64,000 nt of DNA, taken from Achromobacter spanius (GTDB taxonomy: Bacteria > Pseudomonadota > Gammaproteobacteria > Burkholderiales > Burkholderiaceae_B). Of the stretch, positions 44,076 to 53,369 are shown in pieces. The stretch spans positions 744,001 to 808,000 of the forward strand of contig NZ_CP121261.1 of the NCBI RefSeq assembly GCF_029637605.1, given 5' to 3'. Under the pieces are notes generated by a model. It saw only the letters and a program-made list of their open reading frames with translations, was not told the DNA's origin and did not search any database. Numbering within the stretch: position 1 is the first letter of the stretch; each line of letters starts with the position of its first letter. A program made the translations under genes and the position numbers.

Positions 44076-44103
44076 GCAAAGGCAAGGTAAACGCCGGCCT
44101 TTG

Positions 44104-44123
44104 AGGACGCAGCGTCGCGTCCT
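44104..44123. terminator. short hairpin between convergent aapP and zinc GTPase genes
   Basis: AGGACGC (44104-44110), loop AGCGTC, GCGTCCT (44117-44123). The stem is only 7 bp and there is no T-tract, so it is a weak bidirectional terminator candidate. Confidence 0.35.
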
Positions 44124-44162
44124 TGACCACCGCATTTAATGAGGCATTTGCCGGTTGCAGGC

Positions 44163-45377
44163 TCAAGGCCAGTTCGGAAAGGGGTTCTTCCACGTCTTCC
44201 ACACTAGCGGGCCCTGGGCCATTTCTTGGTCGGTCAGCAAACAGGCATTGAGCTTGGCGCGTAGCGCTGGTTCGTCCATGTCGATACCGATCAGCACGAG
44301 TTCCTGGCGCGCATCGCCCACGCCGTCCGCCCATTTTTGCCGGATCATGGCGGCGGCCTCGGGATCATCCGGCCACTGCTCGGGCGGCATCGCCGCCCAC
44401 CAGTAGCCGGCCGCGCCGTGGCGGGCGACGGCACCGGCCTGCGACCACGAACCGGCCATTTCAGGATGGCTGGCCAGCCAGAAGTAGCCCTTGGAACGCA
44501 CGACCCCCGGCCATTCGCTTTCGACACAGGCAAAGAATCGCTCGGGATGCAAGGGCCGCCGCGCCTGATAGACAAAGCTGCGGATGCCATATGCTTCCGT
44601 CTCCGGAGTGTGCTGGCCGCGTAGCTCGCGCAGCCAGCCCGGTGCTTCGGACGCTTGCGCAAAGTCGAACAGCCCCGTCTCCAGCACCCGGTCCAGCGGC
44701 AGCTTGCCGAACTCGGCAACTTCGATGCGGGCGCGCGGGTTCAGGGTGCGCAAGATGGCCATCAGGCGCTCGCGCTCGTCGGCTGCAATCAGGTCGACCT
44801 TGTTCAGCACGATGACGTCGCAGAACTCAACTTGCTCGATCAGCAGGTCGACCACCGTGCGTTCGTCCTCTTCACCCAGGGACTCGCCGCGTTTTTGCAG
44901 ACTGTCTTGCGAGCTGTAGTCGCGCAGGAAGTTGAAGGCATCCACCACGGTCACCATCGTGTCCAGGCGGGCCACTTCGCTCAGGCTGCGTCCGTCTTCG
45001 CCTTCAAAGGTGAAGGTTTCGGCAACCGGCAGCGGCTCGGAAATGCCGGTGGATTCGATGACCAGGTGATCGAAACGCCCGTCGCGGGCCAAGCGCTCGA
45101 CTTCTATCAACAGGTCTTCGCGCAAGGTGCAACAGATGCAGCCGTTGCTCATTTCGACCAGCTTCTCGTCGGTGCGGGACAGCGCCGCGCCGCCTTCGCG
45201 TACCAGGGCCGCGTCGATGTTGACTTCGGACATATCGTTGACGATCACGGCAACGCGCCGGCCTTCACGATTGTTGAGGATATGGTTCAGCAGCGTGGTT
45301 TTTCCGGCGCCGAGAAAGCCGGACAGAACAGTGACGGGCAGCTTGTTCTGGGTAGAGAGTGGGGTGTCTGTTTTCAT
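44163..45377 (-). CDS. zigA: COG0523 zinc-regulated GTPase metallochaperone (ZigA-like)
   Basis: A 404-residue G3E GTPase. Walker A GFLGAGKT (20-27), the metal motif C-I-C-C (80-83, [10 protein letters not shown]), [10 protein letters not shown], and the NKVD base-recognition motif are all present. The C-terminal CobW_C domain follows ([21 protein letters not shown]). Such proteins deliver zinc to client enzymes during zinc shortage. A Zur-box-like element, GTTATAACATAAC, is 80 bp upstream of the start, which strongly supports the zinc-starvation subclass. The ATG at 45377 was chosen; the extra 18 upstream codons read into the leader. Confidence 0.92.
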   Translation of the reverse strand: MKTDTPLSTQNKLPVTVLSGFLGAGKTTLLNHILNNREGRRVAVIVNDMSEVNIDAALVREGGAALSRTDEKLVEMSNGCICCTLREDLLIEVERLARDGRFDHLVIESTGISEPLPVAETFTFEGEDGRSLSEVARLDTMVTVVDAFNFLRDYSSQDSLQKRGESLGEEDERTVVDLLIEQVEFCDVIVLNKVDLIAADERERLMAILRTLNPRARIEVAEFGKLPLDRVLETGLFDFAQASEAPGWLRELRGQHTPETEAYGIRSFVYQARRPLHPERFFACVESEWPGVVRSKGYFWLASHPEMAGSWSQAGAVARHGAAGYWWAAMPPEQWPDDPEAAAMIRQKWADGVGDARQELVLIGIDMDEPALRAKLNACLLTDQEMAQGPLVWKTWKNPFPNWP

Positions 45378-45456
45378 CGCGCGAGGGGCTTGGGCGGTAA
45401 AGGGAAGGGCTATGCGGAGGGGCCGCTCCAACTCGGCACGAATTTTAATTCAAAAC

Positions 45457-45469
45457 GTTATAACATAAC
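45457..45469. promoter_or_regulatory. Zur box upstream of the zinc GTPase gene
   Basis: GTTATAACATAAC is a 5-3-5 dyad (GTTAT/ATAAC) matching the core of proteobacterial Zur boxes (GTTATANTATAAC) at all but one position. It lies 80-92 bp upstream of the start codon in an AT-rich promoter. Confidence 0.75.
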
Positions 45470-45571
45470 AATATCGGCGCAAAGATACTGGTGATGGTTC
45501 AGAAATTGAGGGACAAGGGCGGCCGGTGAGCAGCGGCTTGCGCAGCGCCCACCGTTATCGCGATAGCAGCT

Positions 45572-46792
45572 TCAGCTTTCGTCCCGCGCCAGGAACCGCT
45601 GCGCCAGCCGCACGAAATACGCCGCGCCCAAGGGGATGGCGTCGTCATTGAAGTCATACGACGGGTTATGCAAACGGCAAGGCCCGGGGCCATGTCCCGG
45701 CTCTCGGTGCGCACCCGCGCCGTTGCCCAGCAGCACATAACAGCCCGGCCTTTCCGCCAGCATGAACGAGAAGTCCTCGGACCCCATCAGCCGGGCCATG
45801 TTGTCCGACACGCGGTCCGCGCCGGCCACTTCGCGCATGACGTCCACCGCAAAGCGGGTCTGTTCCACGTCGTTCACCAGCGACGGGTAGCAGCGTTCGA
45901 ACGTCAGGGTGGCCGTGCAGCCGAAGGTGGCGGCGGCGCCGTCCGTGATTTCACCGATGCGCCGTTCGATCATGTCCAAGGTGTCGTCGCGGTGCGTGCG
46001 TACCGTACCGCCCAGCCACGCCTGCTGCGGGATGACGTTGACCGCGTCGCCGCCGTGAATCTGCGTGACGGACAGCACCGCCGGTTCGTCGGGCGCGCGG
46101 TTGCGCGAGATGACGGTTTGCAGCGCCAGAAGGATGTGGCCCGCGCAGATCAGCGGGTCGACGCTTAACTCGGGCTGCGAGGCGTGGGCGCCCTTGCCGG
46201 CGATGTCGATACGAAAGCGGTTGCTTGACCCCATGAACGGGCCGGCGCGCACGCCTAGGCTGCCCACGGGCAGGTCGGGCCAGTTGTGCAGCGCGAAGAC
46301 GGCATCGCAGGGAAAGCGTTCGAACAAGCCGTCTTCGATCATGGCGCGCGCGCCGGCCTGGCCGCCTTCCTCAGCGGGCTGGAAGATGCAGTGGATGGTG
46401 CCGTCGAACTCGGCGTGATGCGCCAGGTACCAGGCGGTGGCAAGCAGGATGGCGGTGTGGCCGTCGTGGCCGCAGGCGTGCATGCGGTTGTCGTGCTGCG
46501 ACTTGTGCGCGAAGGCATTGGCTTCGGGCATGGCCAGGGCGTCCATGTCGGCGCGCAGGCCAATGTGACGGGAACCCTTGCCGCGCTTCAGCGTGCCGAC
46601 CACACCGGTGCCGCCGATGCCCGTCGTCACCTGCCAGCCCCAGGCGGCCAGCTCGCGCGCCACCAAGGAAGCGGTGCGATGTTCTTCAAAGCCGATTTCC
46701 GGATGCGCGTGCAGGTCGCGGCGGATATCGCGAAACGCGGGGTTGGCGCTGATCGTGCCGAGGATGTCTTGGATGTCTTGGTGCGGGTTCAT
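45572..46792 (-). CDS. M20 family amidohydrolase (hippurate hydrolase-like)
   Basis: A 406-residue metalloamidohydrolase. Metal ligands are in HACGHDGHTA and the catalytic Glu in PAEEGGQAGA; GSEDFSFML carries the late conserved residues. M20D members cleave N-acyl amino acids such as hippurate. The Bug receptor gene is just upstream on the same strand (16 nt), with a divergent LysR gene, forming a small uptake-and-hydrolysis module. Confidence 0.92.
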   Translation of the reverse strand: MNPHQDIQDILGTISANPAFRDIRRDLHAHPEIGFEEHRTASLVARELAAWGWQVTTGIGGTGVVGTLKRGKGSRHIGLRADMDALAMPEANAFAHKSQHDNRMHACGHDGHTAILLATAWYLAHHAEFDGTIHCIFQPAEEGGQAGARAMIEDGLFERFPCDAVFALHNWPDLPVGSLGVRAGPFMGSSNRFRIDIAGKGAHASQPELSVDPLICAGHILLALQTVISRNRAPDEPAVLSVTQIHGGDAVNVIPQQAWLGGTVRTHRDDTLDMIERRIGEITDGAAATFGCTATLTFERCYPSLVNDVEQTRFAVDVMREVAGADRVSDNMARLMGSEDFSFMLAERPGCYVLLGNGAGAHREPGHGPGPCRLHNPSYDFNDDAIPLGAAYFVRLAQRFLARDES

Positions 46793-46808
46793 GCGGATCC
46801 TTAAGGCT

Positions 46809-47792
46809 TCAAGGCTGCGTCGGCAGGTTCAAGGTGCGCAGGGCAGCGACGTCGTCGCGGATGCGGGCCTCAAAGCTGGCCTTGTCGTAGGCGCTTGCCG
46901 ACACCATGCCCATGGACAGCACGCGCTCGCGCACCTCGGGCTTGTCCAGCACGGCTGCAAGCGCGTCGCGCACCCGTTGCAGGCGCTCGGGCGGCACGCC
47001 CTTGGGCGCCAGCACGCCAACCCAGCCCACCATTTCCATGCCTTGCACAGTCTTGCTTTCGTTGATGGTGGCCAGTTCAGGGTAGGCCGCCAAGCGTTGA
47101 CGGCTGATGACCCCCAGCGACTTGATGCGGCCTTGCTGCAAGTGCGGCAGCGCGGTGGGCGGGGCCATGACCGCCATGTCGATCTGGCCGCCCAGCAGGT
47201 CATTGATCAAGGGCGATGCGCCCTTGTAGGGCACGTGCAGCATCTTCGTGTCGGTGCGCCGTTGCAGGTCTTCCACCACCACCTGCTGGAACGTGCCTTG
47301 CCCCGGGCTGCCGTAGCTCAAACTTTCTGGGGCGGTGCGCAGCGCCTGCACCACCTCGTCGATATTCGATTGCGGCAGGTCCTTGCGCGCCACCAGGATC
47401 AGCGGCGACGTGAACACCAGGGAAACCGGATCGAAGTTGTCGGTGCCATAACGCAGGTTGCGATTCAGCAGCGGCTGCAAGACCACGTCGTTGATGCTGC
47501 CGGCCAGCAGCGTCGTGCCGTCCGCCTTGGCCTGCGCGACCCGGCCCGCACCGATGGCGCCGCTGGCGCCGCCCACGTTCTCGATGACGACCGTCTGGCC
47601 CAGCCGTTCGCTCAGTTGCGGGGAAATCGCCCGCATCACGGCGTCGATCGAGCCGCCGGCCGGGAAGGGGATGACGATGGTGACCGGCCTGTCGGGCCAG
47701 GTTTGCGCCTGGGCCGGCGCGGCCGTAGTACCCAAGACCAGCGCGGCGGACAGCACCGCGCGCAGGCGCGCACGACGTAGAAAATGCAGCAT
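46809..47792 (-). CDS. Bug-type (TctC family) solute receptor
   Basis: A 327-residue periplasmic receptor. The signal peptide ends near AQAQT (residue 30), followed by the diagnostic WPDRPVTIVIPFPAGGSIDAVMRAI. Other Bug segments are VVIENVGGASGAIGAGRVAQAKADG, PLINDLLGGQIDMAV and GWVGVLAPKGVP. No TctA/TctB partner is adjacent, the common orphan state in Bordetella/Achromobacter. It is cotranscribed with the M20 hydrolase, so an N-acyl amino acid or aromatic amide is a plausible ligand. Confidence 0.93.
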   Translation of the reverse strand: MLHFLRRARLRAVLSAALVLGTTAAPAQAQTWPDRPVTIVIPFPAGGSIDAVMRAISPQLSERLGQTVVIENVGGASGAIGAGRVAQAKADGTTLLAGSINDVVLQPLLNRNLRYGTDNFDPVSLVFTSPLILVARKDLPQSNIDEVVQALRTAPESLSYGSPGQGTFQQVVVEDLQRRTDTKMLHVPYKGASPLINDLLGGQIDMAVMAPPTALPHLQQGRIKSLGVISRQRLAAYPELATINESKTVQGMEMVGWVGVLAPKGVPPERLQRVRDALAAVLDKPEVRERVLSMGMVSASAYDKASFEARIRDDVAALRTLNLPTQP

Positions 47793-47900
47793 GTGGAACC
47801 CCTTGTGTTGTTGGTGTCAGGCCGCTATTGCGCCTTGAATAGCTATACTTGAACAGTGAAATATCACTTATAGATATTCTGTTTTGGAATAGGTAAAGCT

Positions 47901-48860
47901 ATGTCCACCGCCACCCCCGGCACCCCCTCGTCCGCCGCCACGCTCTTGAACCGTCTGATCGCGCGCACGCGGCTGCGTCATTTGCAATTGATCGTGCTGG
48001 TGGCCGAACTGGGCAGCGTGCAGCACGCCGCCGCGCAAATCGGCCTGAGCCAGTCGGCCGCCACAAAAATGGTGCTGGAAGTAGAGCGCGTGCTTGAAGC
48101 CCGCCTGTTTGAACGACACGCGCGCGGCATGCGGCCCACCTTTGCCTGCCGCGACTTGCTGCCCTTGCTACGCAACGTCATGAACAGCCTGACGGGCTGC
48201 GCCGAAGCATTGGCGGCGGCGGGGGCGGGTTTTGACGGCACCGTGCGCGTGGGCGCGATCACGGCGGGCGTCACCGGCGTGATCAACCCGGCGCTGCCGG
48301 CGTTCTTTGCCAGTCAGCCGCACGTGCGGTTGGAATTGTTTGAAGACGCGCTGCCCGTGTTGTTGGGTCGCTATGCGGACGGCGAGCTGGACTTCCTGGT
48401 CACGCGCGAACCCGCGCAACTGGCGCCGGATTCTCAGTTTCAGGCCTTGCTGGCCGATGTCTGCGTGGTGGCATCAGGCCCCGGACACCCGCTGGTTGGG
48501 CGTCGCAACCTGCAAGCCGCCCAGCTGCTGCGCTTTCCCTGGGCCAGCCCGCCGCTGGACAGCCAGACCTACCGCGCGTTCGAAGCCTTGTTTGCCACGT
48601 GCGGCGAACTTCCTGCCCAGCAGCCGCTTAGCACGCGGTCGTTTGCGACCATGGTGCATTACCTGGGCGCCAGCCAGGCCCTGATGATGGGCCCCTTGAG
48701 CTTCGTGCGCGAAGGGCTGGAGTCCGGGGCACTGGTGCGGCTGGACTGCACCATTGCCGAATCGCTGCCGCCCCTGGGACTGGTCAGCCGTGTTGACGCC
48801 CGCAACCGCAGCGTGGCGGCCTTTCAGGCGCATCTGCTGGATGCGCAGACGGGGACGTGA
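47901..48860 (+). CDS. LysR-family transcriptional regulator
   Basis: A 319-residue LTTR of the GbpR/CbpR-like group: RTRLRHLQLIVLVAELGSVQHAAAQIGLSQSAATKMVLEVERVLEARLFERHARGMRPT. Divergent from the Bug-M20 operon, with 108 bp between the starts, and likely its regulator. The upstream region is markedly AT-rich around 47840-47895. Confidence 0.92.
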   Translation: MSTATPGTPSSAATLLNRLIARTRLRHLQLIVLVAELGSVQHAAAQIGLSQSAATKMVLEVERVLEARLFERHARGMRPTFACRDLLPLLRNVMNSLTGCAEALAAAGAGFDGTVRVGAITAGVTGVINPALPAFFASQPHVRLELFEDALPVLLGRYADGELDFLVTREPAQLAPDSQFQALLADVCVVASGPGHPLVGRRNLQAAQLLRFPWASPPLDSQTYRAFEALFATCGELPAQQPLSTRSFATMVHYLGASQALMMGPLSFVREGLESGALVRLDCTIAESLPPLGLVSRVDARNRSVAAFQAHLLDAQTGT

Positions 48861-48887
48861 TGCCCGGAAAGAACCCGCTGTTGCGGG

Positions 48888-49418
48888 CTAGGGCACAAGC
48901 GAGAACATTGCCGCCGACACCGGCCGCCCATGCAACTGGAGCCGGTTCCGGGCCTTGCCTTCAAACTGCGCGCCCACTTTGCTAGCAAGCGCCTCGCTTG
49001 CCGTATTGCCTTCGGCAATCACGATCTCAACGCGTTGCATGCCCAGGGTGTTGAAGGCATAGGGCAGCATCGCCTGCACCGTGCGCAGCGCCACCCCGCG
49101 TCGTTGCGCGGACTGCCGTACCCAGTAGCCAAGATTGCAAAACAGGTGTTGATGATTGATCGAATTCAGGCCCACGCCGCCCATCAGCTTGCCTGACGCT
49201 TGCGCGAACACGCCGAATTCGTAGCCTGCCTGGGAACTGCGGCCGCTACGGCACAGCTCAAACCAGTCCAGCGCATTCTGCTCGGAAAACGTAGACGTAC
49301 ACCACGGCATCCATCTGCCTACGGTATCGACGGACTCGCGCGCGGCGTTCGCGAACGCTTCGGCGTCGTCATCAAGGAATTCACGGATAACCAGGCCTTC
49401 GAAAATGATGGGCTGCAT
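48888..49418 (-). CDS. GNAT-family N-acetyltransferase (RimJ/RimL-like)
   Basis: A 176-residue acetyltransferase. GLVIREFLDDDAEAFANAARES, GGVGLNSINHQHLFCNLGYWVRQSAQRRGVALRTVQAM (acetyl-CoA loop) and MQRVEIVIAEGNTASEALASKVG match the RimJ/RimL protein-acetyltransferase-like group. The substrate is unknown. It stands alone. Confidence 0.9.
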   Translation of the reverse strand: MQPIIFEGLVIREFLDDDAEAFANAARESVDTVGRWMPWCTSTFSEQNALDWFELCRSGRSSQAGYEFGVFAQASGKLMGGVGLNSINHQHLFCNLGYWVRQSAQRRGVALRTVQAMLPYAFNTLGMQRVEIVIAEGNTASEALASKVGAQFEGKARNRLQLHGRPVSAAMFSLVP

Positions 49419-49544
49419 GGATCTGATCTTGAGTCGGGGGCAGGGTAAATACTATCAGGGCGCACTGCATTGCGAGTAAGGTAGCGGAATCAAGGCCTGG
49501 CTTGTCCGGCACGTGGGCCTGTGCCATCTGCGGAAACTGAATTC

Positions 49545-49805
49545 ATGAAGATAACTCGTTTAGCACTGCGACTGGCGCTTGCCATGGCCGCGTGCGTCTC
49601 AATCACCGCTTGCGCGGGCAGTCAGCCCCAGTCAACCGATATGGACTATAAAAGCCGGCCACCTTCGTCGGCGCAAGGCAAGACCAGCAACTCCGGCACT
49701 CCAGGCTCATCAGGCCAGCGCTTGACCATACAGTCCGGCGAAGGGGAAAGGTTGAACCTGCCCTGGTTCATCCAGGACACGCAGGACTGGATCAATAGCA
49801 ACTGA
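49545..49805 (+). CDS. small lipoprotein, 86 aa
   Basis: ATG at 49545. The signal peptide ends in the lipobox I-T-A-C (residues 20-23), followed by a short Ser/Gly/Pro/Gln-rich mature part ending LNLPWFIQDTQDWINSN. No known domain. The start upstream at 49521 would add eight residues before the basic n-region. Function unknown. Confidence 0.7.
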   Translation: MKITRLALRLALAMAACVSITACAGSQPQSTDMDYKSRPPSSAQGKTSNSGTPGSSGQRLTIQSGEGERLNLPWFIQDTQDWINSN

Positions 49806-49865
49806 CCTGAATCTTAGTGTCAGATCGACCGTTATCCGTGGCGGGGCCTCGTGTCAGGAGCAAGC

Positions 49866-50120
49866 TCATTCAATAGGCTCTCGCATTACCAATGCGGAAA
49901 TGGTGTGGTTCTTCCAGAAAACCTGATGGATCCTTGGTAAGAGTTCCCGCAGTTCCGCCGGGGTGCAACTGTTGAATGCAAGCAGAACGGAAGGGCGGGA
50001 ACCGGTGCTGGGCACCCGTTCAATATGATCGAATGCAGGAAAGCCATACTTCGTAAGAAATTCCCTGATCTCGTCGTCGGACGTGCTTTCTTCTACATGG
50101 TTGATCAGCAAGGCGGCCAT
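49866..50120 (-). CDS. small RRM-like protein, 84 aa
   Basis: An 84-residue soluble protein with an apparent beta-alpha-beta-beta-alpha-beta order: MAALLINHVEE, DDEIREFLTKYGFPAFD, IERVPSTGSRPSVLLAFN, TPAELRELLPRIHQVFWKN, HTISALVMREP. This resembles a minimal RRM fold, with LLINHV and SVLLAF in the RNP2/RNP1 positions, but aromatic RNA-stacking residues are not obvious. It may be an RNA-binding regulator; the call is tentative. Confidence 0.65.
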   Translation of the reverse strand: MAALLINHVEESTSDDEIREFLTKYGFPAFDHIERVPSTGSRPSVLLAFNSCTPAELRELLPRIHQVFWKNHTISALVMREPIE

Positions 50121-50230
50121 GGTGTGTTCTCCTGAATGGTTCAGAAAACTGAAGATCTCGCAGGAAACGCTGTGACGCTGCCATTGACTGTAGCGCCGAA
50201 TACCAAACCTTGCGTGCGAAGAAGCTACCG

Positions 50231-51478
50231 CTAGCGCGGCGTAACTAGCCTGATTTCATCAATCTGGCTGGCATAGCTGGCGCCTTGCAGCAGCAGCGCC
50301 GTCTGCGGGTTGCCGTTGCGTCGGTCCATCCATTGCGACAAGGTGCCCGGCGTTTTCTTGCGGAACCGAATGTCGTAGTCGGCCGCCGCGTTGTCGTAGG
50401 GCAGGCGCACGTCTATCCAGCTTTCGCCCAGCAGGCGGTTGATGGTGCGGCGGCTGTCGCCCACTTTCAGGCCCACGATGCTGCCCGTGAACGGTGCGCG
50501 CACGCCAATGGAATCCACCTTGCCGTCGAAGCTGAACATGAGTTCAATGCCGCGCTCGGGAAAGTCCAGCTTGGTCTTGCCGGACTTGCCGGCCGGCTCG
50601 GGCATGCGGGTGGTGCCGAAGGCGGTTTGCACCTGGGCAATGGTGTCGCCCAGCCACACGCCCAGTCCGTTCGTGGTGAGCGCGTCGTCGCCCGCGCCGG
50701 CCGGCTTGTCGCCGAAGCGCTCGCGGTAGGCGGCGGTTTGCACGGCCAGGTTGGCACGGTCGCGCAGCACGTCGCCGGCCAGCCAGTTCGTCATGAAGTC
50801 GCGCATCTGGGCGCCTTGGCAGTCAAAGCGGTCCGACGCATTGCGCGCGGCCAACTTCTGGGCGTTGGCGATGTAGGTCTTGTCTTGTTCGGTAAGCATT
50901 GCCGGGATCTCGTCCAGCACGAAGCGCTGGCCGGGGTTGTTGCACTTTTCGGCATACAGGTTGTACAGCGTGCTGTTGGCGTGGATGCGCGCCAGCGACG
51001 TGGCGATGTCATCGCGCAGCAGTACCTGGCTGACGGTCGCAGCGCGCTGTTCGGTGCGCGCGCGCATGTCGCGGTCGAGTTCGCTTGCCAGGGATTGCGG
51101 ACGCGGTTCGCTTGGGCCGAAGAGCTTGGCTTGCAACTCCTGAATCGACTGGCCGACATTGATGTTGTAGAGACCCGTGGATTGGCCGATCTGGAACACG
51201 CACAGCAAAGCCGCCGCAACGCACAGCACACCGCGCGCCCACCAGCGCGACGGCTCGCCATACGAACCGTCGTTCTTCAGCATTTTCACCGCCATCACAA
51301 GACCGGCGATGGCCAGGACCAAACCCAGGATATTGAAGCTGGAATCTTGCACCTTGATGCCGTTCACCGAGGCTTGCTGGGTGGTGCCCAGAAACAGCCA
51401 GAAAGGCAGCATGCCCAAGAGCAGGGCTAACAGCGGGCGCCGCAGTCGGTGCCATAGGCTGGGTGTGTTCTGACTCAT
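50231..51478 (-). CDS. membrane-anchored hypothetical protein, 415 aa
   Basis: Three N-terminal membrane helices (about 12-30, 47-64 and 80-98 from MSQNTPSLWHRLRRP) are followed by a large soluble, probably periplasmic, part. That part has a helical segment rich in Asp/Arg/Ala (about 120-240) and a C-terminal region containing GLGVWLGDTIAQVQTAFGT and two PFTGSIVGLKVGDSRRTINRLLGES-like beta units. The latter resemble repeated substrate-fit domains but match no family I can name. Start ATG 51478. Divergent from the broken mechanosensitive channel gene. Confidence 0.75.
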   Translation of the reverse strand: MSQNTPSLWHRLRRPLLALLLGMLPFWLFLGTTQQASVNGIKVQDSSFNILGLVLAIAGLVMAVKMLKNDGSYGEPSRWWARGVLCVAAALLCVFQIGQSTGLYNINVGQSIQELQAKLFGPSEPRPQSLASELDRDMRARTEQRAATVSQVLLRDDIATSLARIHANSTLYNLYAEKCNNPGQRFVLDEIPAMLTEQDKTYIANAQKLAARNASDRFDCQGAQMRDFMTNWLAGDVLRDRANLAVQTAAYRERFGDKPAGAGDDALTTNGLGVWLGDTIAQVQTAFGTTRMPEPAGKSGKTKLDFPERGIELMFSFDGKVDSIGVRAPFTGSIVGLKVGDSRRTINRLLGESWIDVRLPYDNAAADYDIRFRKKTPGTLSQWMDRRNGNPQTALLLQGASYASQIDEIRLVTPR

Positions 51479-51648
51479 ATCGCAGGGTCTCTCTATTTTG
51501 GTTTCGAGGACCCGCATTATTAACTGTTTTTGCGCGTTGATAGCGCTAAGATCAAATTGCTTGAATCACTTGGCCGGCTATCGTGCCGGCCGAGAAAATC
51601 GCCGCCCACGGGCCGGCGGATACAGCGATACCGGCAAGAGAGGACACC

Positions 51649-53328
51649 ATGACTAGAACTATTCGAGTCTTCATCCTTGCCGCGCTGCTGTTGTTGATCA
51701 TGACGGCCCCGCTTCGCGCGGCGACGGAGGCAGGCCGTCCGGAAGCGTCCTCTGCCCCTGAACTGACGCTTGAAACCGCCCCGGTCGAGATCGATGGCCA
51801 GGTGCTGTTCAAGGTGCGTGGGCTGTCGTCCTTTCCCGCCCAGAAGCGCGCCGAGGCCATCAGGGAAAGAATCTAGAGCGTGGCCGCACAGGCCTCGTTT
51901 CCCAGCGGCGACCTGCGGGCCGAGGTCGCTGAGAACGCCACGGTAATCAGGGCCGGCGGGAACGCCTTGATGATCGTGACCGACGCGGACGCGCAACTTG
52001 AACAGACCACGCGCGACAGTCTTGCGGCGCTGCACCTGTTGCGTATTCAACGCGCCATTGACGACTTCCGGCAGGCGCGCAAACCCGACGCGCTGCTCAA
52101 GGCAGGGCTGTACAGCGCCGGGGCCACCGTCTTGCTGGCGCTGGGCATTGCCATTCTGCTTGCCCTTAACCGCTGGCTGCACAAGGCGGTGTCCAGGCTG
52201 CTGAAGAGCCGAGTCCGTTCCGTCGACATCCAGTCGTTTGAAATCCTGCGCATGGATACCATCTGGAAGGCGATGCACGGCCTGGTGCTGGCGATAGGCG
52301 CCGTGACCATCGTCGTATCGGTGTATGTCTACCTGCAATACGTGCTGGCGCTGTTTCCCTGGACCCGCTCTATCTCGAATGACCTGTTCGATCTGGCCGC
52401 GGGCGCTGGCGAAAGGCTGGGTAAATCCCTGGCGTCCGTGATTCCGGACCTGGTCATTCTTGTCCTCATCTATTACCTGGCTCGGTTTATCTTGCGGCGG
52501 GTCAAGAACTTCTTCGAGGCTGTCGAGCAGAGGCGCGTGGCATTTACGCAGTTCGAGCCGGAATGGGCGCTTCCCACCTACAAGCTTGTCCGGGTATTGA
52601 TCGTGGCATTCGCGTTCATCGTCGCGTATCCCTACATACCCGGCTCCGAGACCCCAGCCTTCAAAGGCATTTCCATCTTCATCGGCCTGGTGGTGTCGCT
52701 AGGTTCGTCAACCGCGATTTCGAATTTCATTGCCGGCTATCTGATGACCTATCGGCGGGTCTTCAAGGTGGGCGACCGCGTCAAGGTCAATGACGTGATC
52801 GGCGAGGTTGTTGCCGTGCGCCTGCAAGTGACCCATCTTCGGACGAACAAGAATGAAGAAATCACGATTCCGAATTCCCAGATTCTCAATAGCGACGTCA
52901 CCAACTACAGTTCCCTGGCCAGCACCCAAGGCTTGATTCTGCATACCACGGTGGGTATCGGCTATGAAACCCCGTGGCGGCAGGTGGAAGCGATGTTGTG
53001 CGTGGCAGGGCGGCGAACGGCGGGCGTCCTCAGCGAGCCGGGGCCGTTCGTATTGCTGCCCAAGCTGGGCGACTTTGCGGTGACCTACGAGCTGAACGTG
53101 TACATCCGCGACACGCAGAGAATCGCCAAGACCTATGCCGAACTGCACCGCCACATCCTGGACGTCTTCAACGAATACGGCGTGCAGATCATGACCCCGG
53201 CCTACGAAGGCGACCCCGACCAACCGAAGGTGGTGACGCCGGAGCGGTGGCACACGGCCCCGGCGACTGCCGCGACGGCCTCGCCACCTGTGATTCCAGC
53301 GGCTTCCAACACCAGCGCCGAGCGTTGA
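51649..53328 (+). pseudogene. MscS-family mechanosensitive channel interrupted by an in-frame amber codon
   Basis: One continuous frame from ATG 51649 to TGA 53328 is broken only by TAG at 51874-51876 (codon 76). The first 75 residues are a signal peptide (IRVFILAALLLLIMTAPLRA) and the start of a periplasmic domain (VEIDGQVLFKVRGLSSFPAQKRAEAIRERI). After the stop, the same domain continues (VAAQASFPSGDLRAEV...), followed by about four or five membrane helices and the MscS core (GSSTAISNFIAGYLMTYRRVFKVGDRVKVND, then NEEITIPNSQILNSDVTNYS). A GTG at 51880 directly after the stop could restart translation, but the product would lack the signal peptide. Otherwise undamaged: recent mutation, sequencing error or read-through. 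Confidence 0.85.
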
Positions 53329-53369
53329 TCGCACGAATCCCATGCACCCGGCGTTCGCGCTTACGACCG

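Noticed and set aside
45572..47792. M20-Bug pair as part of a tripartite tricarboxylate transporter
   Set aside because: No TctA or TctB membrane genes are adjacent, so only the receptor can be claimed.
51537..51555. TTGAT-N9-ATCAA before the mechanosensitive channel gene as an FNR box
   Set aside because: The spacer is nine bases instead of four, so it is not an FNR site; it may be another dyad.
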